A stretch of 64,000 nt of DNA. Origin: Stenotrophomonas maltophilia R551-3 (GTDB taxonomy: Bacteria; Pseudomonadota; Gammaproteobacteria; Xanthomonadales; Xanthomonadaceae). The translations under genes were made by a program, and so were the position numbers. Position 1 is the stretch's first letter. Every line of letters begins with the position of its first letter. Below are positions 16,523 through 25,318 of this stretch, piece after piece. The notes beneath the pieces were generated by a model. That model was not told where the DNA came from. It did not search any database and was given only the letters and a program-made list of their open reading frames with translations. The stretch spans positions 1,230,501 through 1,294,500 of the forward strand of contig NC_011071.1 of the NCBI RefSeq assembly GCF_000020665.1. The letters are read 5' to 3'.

Positions 16523-18601
16523 ATGAAACTGCGTCATGCCCTGTTGCCACTGAGCCTGCTGGCTGCCCTGCCCAGCGTCGCCGCTGCCCGTGGCCTGGAA
16601 GTCCGCGACATGGTGGCCATGGACCGCGTCTCCGCGCCGGTACTGACTGCTGACGGTGGCACCGTGGTGTTCGCCAAGCGCAGCACCGATGCCGCGCTGA
16701 AGTCGAGCACGGCGCTGTTCGCGCGCAACCTGCGCACCCGCGATGCAGCGCCGCCGAAGCAGATCACCCCGGCCGGCTGGAACGTCAACTCCGCCTCCTT
16801 GTCGGCCGATGGCCAGACCGTGTACTTCCTCAGCGCCAGGAACGGCAGCCAGCAGCTGTACGCGCAGCCGATCAGTGGCGGCGCCCCGCGCCAGCTGACC
16901 GACTTCCCGGTGGACGTGGACAGCTACCACGTGTCGCCGCAGGACGACCGCGTGCTGTTCAGTGCCGGCGTGTTCCAGGCCTGCGCCTCGGACCTCGCCT
17001 GCACCGAGAAGAAGCTGAAGGAAAAGAAGGACGCCAAGGCCAGTGGCCAGGTCTTCGACTCGTTGTTCGTGCGCCATTGGGATACCTGGAACGATGGCCG
17101 CCGCAACACCCTGTTCGTGGCACCCCTGCCGGCAGGCAAGGCCGGTGCGGTGAAGGGTGCTTCGGCGCTGAGCGCGACCATCGATGGTGATGCGCCGTCC
17201 AAGCCGTTTGGTGGCAACGATGATTTCGCGTGGTCGCCGGATGGCGCCAGCGTGGTCGCCAGCATCCGCGTGGCCGGCAAGCAGGAGCCGTGGTCGACCA
17301 ACTTCGACCTGTACCGCTTCGACGCTGCGGGCAAGCAGGCGCCGGTCAACCTGACCGCCTCCAACCCCGCCTGGGATGCCGGCCCGGTGTTCAGCGCCGA
17401 CGGCAAGACGCTGTTCTACCGTGCGATGAAGCGCCCGGGCTTCGAGGCCGACCGTTTCGGCCTGATGGCGATGGACGTGTCCAGCGGCAAGACCCGCGAG
17501 ATCGCGCCGCAGTGGGATCGTTCGGCGGGCGGCATCACCCTGTCCGCCGATGGCAGCAGCATCTACACCACCGCCGATGACCTCGGCGAACACCCGCTGT
17601 TCCAGATCGACGTGGCCAGCGGCAAGGCCACCAAGCTGATCGGCGACGGCAGCGTGACCTCGGTGGACGTGGCCGGCACCAGCGTGGCGATCACCCGCAA
17701 CAGCCTGAAGAGCAACGACCAGGTGCTGGTCGGCCTGCTGCCGACCGCCGGCCAGCCGATCGGCGAACTGCGCGCGCTGACCCCGGCCGCCGGCGAGGTG
17801 CTGAAGGACGTGTCCTTCGGTGACTACGAGCAGTTCGAGTTCAAGGGCTGGAACAACGACACCGTCCACGGCTACGTGGTCAAGCCGCACAACTACCAGG
17901 AAGGCAAGTCCTACCCGGTTGCGTTCCTGATCCACGGCGGCCCGCAGGGCAGCTTCGGCAACGGCTGGAGCTACCGCTGGAACCCCCAGACCTACGCCGG
18001 CCAGGGCTACGCCGTGGTGATGATCGACTTCCATGGCTCCACCGGCTACGGCCAGGCCTTCACCGATGCGATCAGCCAGCACTGGGGCGACCGCCCGCTG
18101 GAAGATCTGCAGAAGGGCTGGGATGCGGCGCTGAAGAAGTATTCCTTCCTCAACGGTGACAAGGCCTGTGCGCTGGGTGCCAGCTACGGCGGCTTCATGG
18201 TCAACTGGATTGCCGGTAACTGGAACAGCCCGTTCAAGTGCCTGGTCAACCATGACGGCGTGTTCGACCAGCGCATGATGGGCTACGCCACCGAAGAACT
18301 GTGGTTCACCGAGTGGGAGCAGGGCGGCACGCCGTACCAGAAGGCGGCGAACTACGAGAAGTTCAACCCGGTCAACCACGTGGCGGACTGGAAGAAGCCG
18401 ATCCTGGTCATCCACGGCCAGCAGGACTTCCGTATTCCGGTCGAGCAGGGCCTGGCCGCGTTTACTGCTGCCCAGCGCCAGGGCATCGAATCGAAGTTCC
18501 TGTACTTCCCGGATGAAAACCACTGGGTGCTGAAGCCGAACAACAGCATCCTGTGGCATGACACCGTCAATGCCTGGCTGAAGCAGCACATCGGCAACTG
18601 A
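16523..18601 (+). CDS. Secreted S9 dipeptidyl peptidase / acylaminoacyl peptidase
   Basis: 692 residues from the ATG at 16523, preceded by GGAG. The upstream extension of the frame runs through the terminator and was rejected. A signal peptide (MKLRHALLPLSLLAALPSVAAA) is followed by a beta-propeller with repeated WSPDG/SADGK motifs. The C-terminal hydrolase domain has Ser554 in GASYGGFMVNW, Asp635 in HGQQDFRIP and His667 in DENHWVLKP. Length and motifs fit the DPP5-like branch of S9C peptidases, which release dipeptides in the periplasm. With the S9 enzyme at 9101 and the two peptide transporters it suggests a peptide-degradation and uptake neighbourhood. Confidence 0.92.
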   Translation: MKLRHALLPLSLLAALPSVAAARGLEVRDMVAMDRVSAPVLTADGGTVVFAKRSTDAALKSSTALFARNLRTRDAAPPKQITPAGWNVNSASLSADGQTVYFLSARNGSQQLYAQPISGGAPRQLTDFPVDVDSYHVSPQDDRVLFSAGVFQACASDLACTEKKLKEKKDAKASGQVFDSLFVRHWDTWNDGRRNTLFVAPLPAGKAGAVKGASALSATIDGDAPSKPFGGNDDFAWSPDGASVVASIRVAGKQEPWSTNFDLYRFDAAGKQAPVNLTASNPAWDAGPVFSADGKTLFYRAMKRPGFEADRFGLMAMDVSSGKTREIAPQWDRSAGGITLSADGSSIYTTADDLGEHPLFQIDVASGKATKLIGDGSVTSVDVAGTSVAITRNSLKSNDQVLVGLLPTAGQPIGELRALTPAAGEVLKDVSFGDYEQFEFKGWNNDTVHGYVVKPHNYQEGKSYPVAFLIHGGPQGSFGNGWSYRWNPQTYAGQGYAVVMIDFHGSTGYGQAFTDAISQHWGDRPLEDLQKGWDAALKKYSFLNGDKACALGASYGGFMVNWIAGNWNSPFKCLVNHDGVFDQRMMGYATEELWFTEWEQGGTPYQKAANYEKFNPVNHVADWKKPILVIHGQQDFRIPVEQGLAAFTAAQRQGIESKFLYFPDENHWVLKPNNSILWHDTVNAWLKQHIGN

Positions 18602-18608
18602 TGACTGC

Positions 18609-18636
18609 AGCGCCGCCCTTCGGGGCGGCGCTTTTG
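18609..18636 (+). terminator. Rho-independent terminator of the S9 peptidase gene
   Basis: 10-bp perfect stem AGCGCCGCCC / GGGCGGCGCT with a TTCG tetraloop and TTTT tail. Confidence 0.92.
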
Positions 18637-18660
18637 TTTCACCATCTGCTGTACCGGTGG

Positions 18661-18729
18661 GTGCCGACCGTTGGTCGGCACACCATCCTGATCTGCCGCC
18701 AACAGCAGCCGGCCAGCGGCCGGCTCTAC
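18661..18729. repeat. Two REP elements upstream of the DUF819 gene
   Basis: One GTGCCGACCG-type palindrome at 18661-18681 and one inverted GTAGAGCCGGCC-type element at 18707-18729, ending 13 bases before the next start codon. Confidence 0.75.
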
Positions 18730-18742
18730 CCAGAGCGCCTGC

Positions 18743-19987
18743 ATGCCTTCGACCGCCCTGATCCAGAACGACATCGTCGTCTTCGGTTTGATCGCCGCCA
18801 CCCTCGGCGCCGTGTTCTGGACCGCCTCGCGCGAGCAGGGGCTGTGGAAGCGCTTCTACACCTTCGTGCCGGCACTGCTGCTGTGCTACCTCATCCCCGG
18901 CATCTACAACACCGTTGGCCTGATCGACGGCCAGAACACCAAGCTCTACAACCCGATCGCGCGTGACATCCTGTTGCCGGCGGCGCTGATCCTGCTGACC
19001 CTGGCGGTGGATATCAAGGGCATCCTGCGGCTGGGTCCGAAGCTGGTGTTGATGTACCTGGGCGCCTCGGCCAGCATCATGCTGGGCGCGGTGGTGGCCT
19101 TCCTGCTGATGCGCGCCGTGCATCCGGAAACCGTGGCCGGCGATACCTGGGCCGGCATGGCCGCGCTGGCCGGCAGCTGGATCGGCGGCGGTGCCAACAT
19201 GCTGGCGATGCGCGAAGTGTTCGACGTCAACGCCACCACCTTCGGCCAGTTCGCGGTGGTCGATGTTGGCGTGGGCTATGTGTGGATGGCCGCGCTTATC
19301 TTCCTGGCCGGGCGCGCGGCGAAGATCGACGCGCGCAGTGGTGCCGATACCTCGGCGATCGATGAGCTGAAGGAGCGCATCGCGCGCTTCCAGGCCGAAC
19401 ACGAGCGCATTCCCAGCCTGACCGACCTGATGCTGATCGTGGCGGTGGCCTTCGGCGGCGTCGGCCTCTCGCATGCGATCGGCGCGCCGTTGGCGGCATG
19501 GTTCAAGCTCAACGTCAGCTGGGCCTCGCAGTTCAGCCTGGACGCACCGTTTGTCTGGGTGGTGGTGCTGTCGACCACGCTGGGCCTGAGCCTGAGCTTC
19601 ACCCGCGCACGCACGCTGGAAGGCGCGGGTGCCTCGCGGCTGGGCTCGCTGCTGCTGTACTTCCTGATCGCCTGCATCGGCATGCAGATGGATCTGCTGG
19701 CGCTGCTGGACCGCCCGTGGCTGTTCCTGCTTGGCATCATCTGGATCAGCGTGCATATCGCGCTGCTGTGGTGCCTGGGCAAGCTGTTGAAAGTGCCGTT
19801 CTTCTATTTCGCGATCGGTTCGCAGTCGAACATCGGCGGACCCGCGTCGGCACCGGTGGTGGCGGCCGCGTTCCATCCGGCGCTGGCACCGGTGGGTGTG
19901 CTGCTGGGCACGATGGGCTACGCCACCGGCACCTACCTGGCCTACATCGTCGGCATCACCCTGCGCGCGCTGGCGGGGCAGGGCTGA
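18743..19987 (+). CDS. DUF819 family integral membrane protein (YjcL-like)
   Basis: 414 residues with roughly ten to eleven helices. The family stretches YLIPGIYNTVGLIDGQNTKLYNPIA, AALAGSWIGGGANMLAMREVFD and IGSQSNIGGPASAPVVAAAFHP (glycine/asparagine-rich re-entrant-like segments resembling carboxylate or sodium symporters) are present. Function is not established; an ion or metabolite transporter is likely. The start follows a REP element closely and has only a weak ribosome binding site, so translation may be low. A REP pair follows the stop. Confidence 0.8.
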   Translation: MPSTALIQNDIVVFGLIAATLGAVFWTASREQGLWKRFYTFVPALLLCYLIPGIYNTVGLIDGQNTKLYNPIARDILLPAALILLTLAVDIKGILRLGPKLVLMYLGASASIMLGAVVAFLLMRAVHPETVAGDTWAGMAALAGSWIGGGANMLAMREVFDVNATTFGQFAVVDVGVGYVWMAALIFLAGRAAKIDARSGADTSAIDELKERIARFQAEHERIPSLTDLMLIVAVAFGGVGLSHAIGAPLAAWFKLNVSWASQFSLDAPFVWVVVLSTTLGLSLSFTRARTLEGAGASRLGSLLLYFLIACIGMQMDLLALLDRPWLFLLGIIWISVHIALLWCLGKLLKVPFFYFAIGSQSNIGGPASAPVVAAAFHPALAPVGVLLGTMGYATGTYLAYIVGITLRALAGQG

Positions 19988-19990
19988 TGG

Positions 19991-20068
19991 GGTAGTGCCG
20001 GCCGCTGGCCGGCAATCAGGTAATGCTTCACGGGTTCATGAGGTTGCCGGCCAGCGGCCGGCACTACC
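19991..20068. repeat. Inverted pair of GTAG REP elements
   Basis: GGTAGTGCCGGCCGCTGGCC... at 19991-20013 and its reverse complement at 20044-20068, separated by 30 bases. It sits between convergent genes and may act as a bidirectional transcript end or mRNA-stabilising structure. Confidence 0.85.
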
Positions 20069-20074
20069 GATGCG

Positions 20075-20563
20075 TTACGCGACCGGCAATCCGCGTTCGA
20101 TCAACCACGCTTTCGCGTCTTCGGCGTCCTGCTCGAACCACGCCTTCGTAGACCCCAGTCGATACGTATACCCCCACGCATCCATGTCAGCCATCAGCTG
20201 TTCGCTGCCGACACCGGGCAGGTGGCCGGCCAGCACGATCTGCAGGTAGCAGGTGGCGTCCTCTTCGGGCACCGAGTCGGTGGCATCGGTATGCACCTGC
20301 GCGCGGCGCTCGGGCGGCAGCACGATCAGGTGGCAGGCCTCGTGCAGCATCGAGTGCACGGGGGTGTCATCGCGCACGTACACGTCGCTGGCGATGATGC
20401 CGGCTTCGGGCTCGCCCCAGTAGCTGCCGGGAATCGGCGCGCCGGCGGCGACGTGGTGCAGCCGCAGATCGTGTGCGGCGAGCAGGCGCTGCGCATCGGC
20501 GAAGGCGATATCGCCGACGCGGGTGACGTTCGGTTCGGGCGTGGTGTCGGTCATGCGGGTCAT
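20075..20563 (-). CDS. Uncharacterised protein with an HExxH metallopeptidase-like motif
   Basis: 162 residues from the ATG at 20563 (MTRMTDTTPEPN), with a G-rich ribosome site five bases upstream; an ATG at 20554 is possible. No family recognised. The middle reads VHSMLHEACHLIVLP, giving an HEACH zinc-binding motif like that of small gluzincin domains (ImmA/IrrE or SprT type). A possible third ligand lies downstream, in SVPEEDATCYLQ. No signal peptide or membrane segment is visible, so it should be cytoplasmic. It lies 37 bases after minE on the same strand and may be the last gene of the min operon. Whether it is an active peptidase is unknown. Confidence 0.65.
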   Translation of the reverse strand: MTRMTDTTPEPNVTRVGDIAFADAQRLLAAHDLRLHHVAAGAPIPGSYWGEPEAGIIASDVYVRDDTPVHSMLHEACHLIVLPPERRAQVHTDATDSVPEEDATCYLQIVLAGHLPGVGSEQLMADMDAWGYTYRLGSTKAWFEQDAEDAKAWLIERGLPVA

Positions 20564-20600
20564 GCAGCCCCGCCCATGCAGGCACGGGCGGGGCAGGGGG

Positions 20601-20861
20601 TCAGGGTTTGTCCGGGCCTTCCGGCAGCGCCACGGAGATGTCCAGCACGTCGTGCTGCCCATCCTTGACCAGGTCGACCTTCACCGCATCGACGTCGATG
20701 TTGACGTACTTCTTGATCACTTCCAGCAGCTCGCGCTGCAGCAGCGGCAGGTAATCGGGACCGCCGCGGTTGCTGCGTTCCTGCGCGATGATGATCTGCA
20801 GGCGGTTCTTGGCGGTTTCGGCGGTGGTCTTCTTCGCTTTGAGGAAATCAAACAGGCCCAT
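20601..20861 (-). CDS. minE: Cell division topological specificity factor MinE
   Basis: 86 residues, usual for MinE. The N-terminal [30 protein letters not shown] matches the membrane-targeting and MinD-binding region, followed by the dimerisation domain ([20 protein letters not shown]). MinE stimulates MinD ATPase and drives pole-to-pole oscillation so that division occurs at mid-cell. It starts 2 bases after the minD stop. Confidence 0.97.
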   Translation of the reverse strand: MGLFDFLKAKKTTAETAKNRLQIIIAQERSNRGGPDYLPLLQRELLEVIKKYVNIDVDAVKVDLVKDGQHDVLDISVALPEGPDKP

Positions 20862-20863
20862 GC

Positions 20864-21673
20864 TTACCCTCCGAACAGCTTGCTGAAGAAGCCCTTCTTC
20901 TCGACGTTGGTGAAGCGCATCGGGCGTTCTTCGCCGAGGATGCGCGCGACGGCGTCGTCGTAGGCCTGGCCGGCAGCGGACTCGACATCCAGGATGACCG
21001 GCTCGCCCTTGTTGGAGGCGTTGAGCACGTCACCCGACTCGGGGATCACGCCGATCGCCTTCAGTCCAAGCACTTCCTCGACGTCGGCGATGCTGAGCAT
21101 CTCGCCGCTTTCCACGCGCACCGGGGTGTAGCGGGTCAGCAGCAGGAAGGCCGGCACGTCCTGGCCGGACTCGGCCTTGTGGGTCTTCGAATCGAGCAGG
21201 CCGATGATGCGGTCCGAGTCGCGTACCGAGGACACTTCCGGGTTCACCACGACCACGGCGCGGTCGGCGAAGTACATCGCCAGGAAGGCGCCCTTCTCGA
21301 TGCCGGCCGGGGAGTCGCAGATGATGTAATCGAAGCCGTCAGCGGCCAGGTCCTTCAGGACCTTGCCCACGCCTTCCTGGGTCAGCGCATCCTTGTCGCG
21401 GGTCTGCGAGGCAGCCAGCACGTACAGATTGTCGAAGCGCTTGTCCTTGATCAGGGCCTGCTTGAGGGTCGCTTCGCCGTGCACGACGTTGACGAAGTCG
21501 TACACCACGCGGCGTTCGCAGCCCATGATCAGATCGAGGTTGCGCAGGCCGACGTCGAAGTCGATCACCGCCACCTTCTTGCCGCGCCGTGCCAGGCCGC
21601 AGGCCAGGCTTGCGCTGGAAGTGGTCTTGCCGACGCCGCCCTTGCCGGAGGTGACTACGATGATTTCAGCCAA
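20864..21673 (-). CDS. minD: Septum site-determining ATPase MinD
   Basis: 269 residues, the normal MinD length, if translation starts at the TTG at 21673, which has AGGAG seven bases upstream; no ATG fits as well. The frame is open further upstream, but residues before [17 protein letters not shown] do not resemble MinD. The deviant Walker A KGGVGKTT, the [17 protein letters not shown] switch and [10 protein letters not shown] are present. The C-terminal amphipathic helix ([12 protein letters not shown]) anchors ATP-bound MinD to the membrane. MinD recruits MinC and is displaced by MinE. The TTG start could keep MinD levels tuned relative to MinC. Confidence 0.96.
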   Translation of the reverse strand: MAEIIVVTSGKGGVGKTTSSASLACGLARRGKKVAVIDFDVGLRNLDLIMGCERRVVYDFVNVVHGEATLKQALIKDKRFDNLYVLAASQTRDKDALTQEGVGKVLKDLAADGFDYIICDSPAGIEKGAFLAMYFADRAVVVVNPEVSSVRDSDRIIGLLDSKTHKAESGQDVPAFLLLTRYTPVRVESGEMLSIADVEEVLGLKAIGVIPESGDVLNASNKGEPVILDVESAAGQAYDDAVARILGEERPMRFTNVEKKGFFSKLFGG

Positions 21674-21708
21674 AGGACTTCTCCTGATGATTCTGTTTGG
21701 GTGCTGCG

Positions 21709-22497
21709 TCAGTCCAGCGCAGCGATCTTGATCTGGTCCTGTTCCAGCCACACCTGCACGGCCTTGCCGCGCAGGGTGTCCGGGACATCGTCCAGTACCT
21801 TGTAGTGGCCTGCAATGGCGACCAGTTCCGCATGGAAATCACGGCAGAAGATGCGTGCCGCGGTGTTGCCCTGGGCCCCTGCCAGCGCGCGGCCGCGCAG
21901 GGTCCCGTAGATATGGATGCTGCCGTCGGCGATGACTTCGGCGCCAGCGCCGACGGTAGCCATCACGGTCAGGTCGCAGTTTTCCGCGTACAGCTGCTGG
22001 CCCGAGCGCACGTTGCCCAGCTGCATGCGGCCCGGTTGCGGTGCAGCCGCATCGGCGACCTTGGCCACCGGCGTGGCCGGGGCCGGCTTCGGTTCGGCGC
22101 GCGCGGCCCGGCGCGGTTCCGGTGCGGGCGGTGGCGGAGCCGGTTCGGCCTCGGCACGCTCGTACTGGGCGCGGAACTTGGCCAGCAGCGGCAACCCGAG
22201 CTGCTGCGAGAGCAGGTCGACCGCGCTGGTGCCATAGGCCAGTGCCACCGGCAGCACGCCGGCACTGCGCAGGCCATCGACCAGCGCCTGTGCGGTGGCC
22301 ACGTCCGGCACCTGGCTGAGGCCACCGAAATCGAGGATCACCGCCGCACGGCCGAACAGCTTCGGCGCGCGGGTCACGCGCTCGTGCATTTCCTGCACGA
22401 GGCGCTCGACATCAAGGGTACGGATGCGCAGGTTGGCGATGCCCACCTGGCCGATCTTCAGTTCACCGGCCTGTTCGTAATCGAAATTCACCGCCAC
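21709..22497 (-). CDS. minC: Septum formation inhibitor MinC
   Basis: 262 residues from the GTG at 22497 (VAVNFDYEQAGELKIGQVG), preceded by GGGGA and located 2 bases after the stop of the acetyltransferase gene. A longer ATG-start frame would overlap that gene by over 50 bases and is less likely. The N-terminal FtsZ-inhibitory domain and the C-terminal beta-helix MinD-binding domain (VRSGQQLYAENCDLTVMATVGAGAEVIADGSIHIYG, LRGRALAG) are clear. A proline/alanine-rich linker of about 45 residues joins them. MinC blocks Z-ring formation away from mid-cell. Confidence 0.95.
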   Translation of the reverse strand: MAVNFDYEQAGELKIGQVGIANLRIRTLDVERLVQEMHERVTRAPKLFGRAAVILDFGGLSQVPDVATAQALVDGLRSAGVLPVALAYGTSAVDLLSQQLGLPLLAKFRAQYERAEAEPAPPPPAPEPRRAARAEPKPAPATPVAKVADAAAPQPGRMQLGNVRSGQQLYAENCDLTVMATVGAGAEVIADGSIHIYGTLRGRALAGAQGNTAARIFCRDFHAELVAIAGHYKVLDDVPDTLRGKAVQVWLEQDQIKIAALD

Positions 22498-22499
22498 GC

Positions 22500-23096
22500 T
22501 CAGGTCCCCGTCGGCCGCTGTGCCTGCGCCGGCAGCTGCCGGGCACGTGTCCACGCCACATCCGGCAGCTTGTCACCGTAGGTCTCCTGGACCCACGGGT
22601 AGCTGCACAGTTCCTTGGCCAGCATGCTGGCGCGCACATCGACGTGCGGCATGGTGTTCTGGCCCAGCTCGCGGAAGCCGAAGCTGCCGTGGAAGAGCAG
22701 GGCGGCATCGGCGCCGTGGTCGAGGAAGACCTCGCAGGTCATCTGCGGATAGCGCAGCTCGGCGAAGCTCTGCGCGTCGGCATAGAACGCGCGGCCGACG
22801 CCACCGCCGCGACGGCGGCTGGCGACCACGATGCGGTCGATATAGAAGAACGGGGTGTCCAGTTGCTGCTTGAACCAGGCGAAGTTGCTGCTGTCGTGCT
22901 GGCTGTCGCTGCCGAAGCCGATCAGGAAGCCGGCCAGGTTGCCGTCGCGCTCGGCGACGCGGAAATATTCAGCGGTTTCATAGAACAGGCGCAGGCGTGC
23001 CGCATCCAGGGGAAGGATGGCCAGGCCAGCGTTGTTGTTCAAAGCCAGGACGGAATCGAGCTCGTGCTCGCGCACGTCGCGGATGACAATCGACAT
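22500..23096 (-). CDS. GNAT family acetyltransferase, first gene of the min operon
   Basis: 198 residues starting MSIVIRDVREHELDSVLALNNN. The GNAT acetyl-CoA site is visible in YIDRIVVASRRRGGGVGRAFYADAQSFA, and the C-terminal LFHGSFGFRELGQ matches the beta6-beta7 motif. The substrate is unknown. The stop is only 2 bases before the minC GTG, so translation is probably coupled and the gene is expressed with minCDE. A functional tie to cell division is inferred from position only. Confidence 0.85.
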   Translation of the reverse strand: MSIVIRDVREHELDSVLALNNNAGLAILPLDAARLRLFYETAEYFRVAERDGNLAGFLIGFGSDSQHDSSNFAWFKQQLDTPFFYIDRIVVASRRRGGGVGRAFYADAQSFAELRYPQMTCEVFLDHGADAALLFHGSFGFRELGQNTMPHVDVRASMLAKELCSYPWVQETYGDKLPDVAWTRARQLPAQAQRPTGT

Positions 23097-23246
23097 TGTG
23101 ACTCCGTGGGGTAACGCGGTTGGTCCATCAAAGGACCCTGCGCACGATTATTGCATGCCCGGGGTGGGCTGCGGCATGAACAGGCGACCGGGCGGGCATG
23201 ACTTCCGTGGGGTGCGGGACGCAGGCTGGGCCCGTAGAGTGCTGGC

Positions 23247-24443
23247 ATGTTGGGAGTCCTCAGCCATACACGCGTCCTCCGCCTGGCCGGCCTGTTCACC
23301 TGGGTCATGGTCGGACTGCCGCTGGCGTATTCGCAGTTCGAGAACCTGCACAGCCGCAACGACATGGGCGGTTGGGCGATCCTGCTGTTCGTCGCCTACC
23401 TGTCCTTCGGCACCGCCTACTACTGGCTGACCCGCATCCTGCGCAGCGACAGCCATACCAGCTGGCTGGACCGCGGGCTGCTCCTGCTGCTGACCGTCTC
23501 GGCGCTGGGGGTGAGCTTCCTCAGTGGCTCGGGCCTGGGCAGCATCCTGATGATGGTCGCCGCCGGGGTCATTCCCTGGATGCTGTCGGTGCGGCTGGGC
23601 GTGCTGTGGCTGCTGGTCAGCCAGCTGGCGGTGGCCCCGGTCTACTACATGCTGCTGCGCTTCCCGCTGTTCGAGGCAGTGATGCAGTCGCTGCTGTACG
23701 GCGGCTTCTCCATGTTCATCTTCGTGACCAGCCTGGTCGCCCGCCAGCAGACCGAGGCCCGAGACGAGCAGCGCCGGCTCAACGCGGAGCTGCGCGCGAC
23801 CCGCGCCCTGCTGGCCGAAAGTGCCCGGGTCAACGAGCGAACCCGCATTTCGCGCGAGCTGCACGATCTTCTGGGGCATCAGCTGACCGCACTGACCCTG
23901 AACCTGGAAGTGGCCAGCCATCTGGCCGAGGGCCAGGCCCTGGAGCATGTAAAGCGTTCGCATGGCCTGGCCAAGCTGCTGCTGGGCAACGTTCGTGAGG
24001 TGGTCAGCCAGCTGCGCGAGACCGGTGCCATCGACCTGGCTGCCGCGCTGCGGCCGCTGACCGAGAACGTGCCCTCGCTGGACATCCAGCTGGAGATCGA
24101 GGACTCGCTGAACGTGGAGGATCCGCAGCGGGCCCACGTCCTGCTGCGCTGCACCCAGGAGATCATCACCAACGCCGTGCGCCATGCCGGTGCGCGCCAG
24201 CTGTGGATCAAGGTGTACCGTGAAGCCCCCGACCGGGTGGTGATCGAGGCCCGCGACGACGGTGTCGGCGCGGAAATGGTCAATGTCGGCAATGGCTTGC
24301 GCGGCATGCGCGAGCGCCTGCAACAATGTGGTGGCCAGCTGCAGGTCGAGACCCGTCCCGGCGAAGGCTTCCGCCTGCGGGCGACGGTGCCGGCAACGGT
24401 GCTGGTGGCCGCCCTTACCAAGGTTCCTGAAGGAGTGCGTTGA
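23247..24443 (+). CDS. Sensor histidine kinase, HisKA_3 (NarL/DesK) type
   Basis: 398 residues. The first 165 hold five to six membrane helices with short loops and no large periplasmic domain, as in DesK-type sensors of the membrane state. A coiled segment (RQQTEARDEQRRLNAELRATRALLAESARVNERTRI) leads to the phospho-acceptor His206 in SRELHDLLGHQLTAL. The ATPase N box TQEIITNAVRHA and G boxes EARDDGVGAE and GNGLRGMRERL are intact. The stop overlaps the response regulator start by one base. The signal is unknown; membrane fluidity is possible by analogy with DesK. Confidence 0.92.
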   Translation: MLGVLSHTRVLRLAGLFTWVMVGLPLAYSQFENLHSRNDMGGWAILLFVAYLSFGTAYYWLTRILRSDSHTSWLDRGLLLLLTVSALGVSFLSGSGLGSILMMVAAGVIPWMLSVRLGVLWLLVSQLAVAPVYYMLLRFPLFEAVMQSLLYGGFSMFIFVTSLVARQQTEARDEQRRLNAELRATRALLAESARVNERTRISRELHDLLGHQLTALTLNLEVASHLAEGQALEHVKRSHGLAKLLLGNVREVVSQLRETGAIDLAAALRPLTENVPSLDIQLEIEDSLNVEDPQRAHVLLRCTQEIITNAVRHAGARQLWIKVYREAPDRVVIEARDDGVGAEMVNVGNGLRGMRERLQQCGGQLQVETRPGEGFRLRATVPATVLVAALTKVPEGVR

Positions 24444-25084
24444 TGATTCGCGTCTGCCTGGTCGACGACCAAACCCTGGTGCGGCAGGGAATCCGCTCCC
24501 TGCTGGCGCTCGACGACGGTATCGAAGTGGTGGCCGAAGCCGGCGATGGCCGGCAGGCGGTGGAGCTGATCCCGCAGGTGCGCCCGGACGTGGTGCTGAT
24601 GGACATGCGCATGCCGGTGATGTCCGGGCTGGAGGCGTTGCAGATGCTGTCCCGTCAGGAACAACTGCCGCCGACCATCATCCTCACCACCTTCGACGAC
24701 GATCAGCTGGTGCTGGCCGGACTCAAGGCCGGCGCCAAGGGCTACCTGCTCAAGGACGTGACCCTGGCGCAGCTGGTCGGCGCCATCCGCACGGTGGCCG
24801 ACGGAGGCTCGCTGGTGCAGCCGGCGGTGACCCAGCGCCTGTTGTCCGGCCTGGAGCACATGCGCAACGACTTCGTCAGCCTGGATCGCCCGGATCCGTT
24901 GACCGACCGCGAGACCGAGATCCTGCGGCTGATGGCCAGTGGTTTCTCCAACAAGGAGATCGCCAATTCGCTGGGCGTGGCCGAAGGTACGATCAAGAAC
25001 CACGTGTCCAACATCCTCTCCAAGCTGGGCGTCCGCGACCGTACGCGTGCCGTACTGAAGGCGTTCGAACTGCAGCTGGTCTGA
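24443..25084 (+). CDS. NarL/FixJ family response regulator
   Basis: 213 residues from the ATG at 24443, with AAGGAG upstream; the kinase stop overlaps it. The receiver domain has the acidic pair D8/D9, phospho-acceptor Asp54 in VVLMDMRMP, Thr in ILTTF and Lys in AGAKGYLLKD. The C-terminal LuxR-type helix-turn-helix reads LTDRETEILRLMASGFSNKEIANSLGVAEGTIKNHVSNIL. It is the transcriptional output of the adjacent kinase. Targets are unknown; the SRPBCC gene 235 bases downstream in the same direction is one candidate. Confidence 0.93.
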   Translation: MIRVCLVDDQTLVRQGIRSLLALDDGIEVVAEAGDGRQAVELIPQVRPDVVLMDMRMPVMSGLEALQMLSRQEQLPPTIILTTFDDDQLVLAGLKAGAKGYLLKDVTLAQLVGAIRTVADGGSLVQPAVTQRLLSGLEHMRNDFVSLDRPDPLTDRETEILRLMASGFSNKEIANSLGVAEGTIKNHVSNILSKLGVRDRTRAVLKAFELQLV

Positions 25085-25318
25085 GGAAAATCGTTCCCGG
25101 ACAACGACTTGGATCGCAGCCCCGGACCCTGGCCGGGGTTGACCCCTACATGCCGGGCACCGGTATGCGTTACCCTTCGAATTCTTTGTCCATACAAATA
25201 CGCAGCCGGCAGGGAAACCGGTGCGCCAATCCCGATAAACAATGCCCGCGAAGCCTGCTAGGATTGGCGCTTCGCTTCAATCAACCCGGCCGTGGGATCG
25301 GCCCCGGAGACTCTCTGA

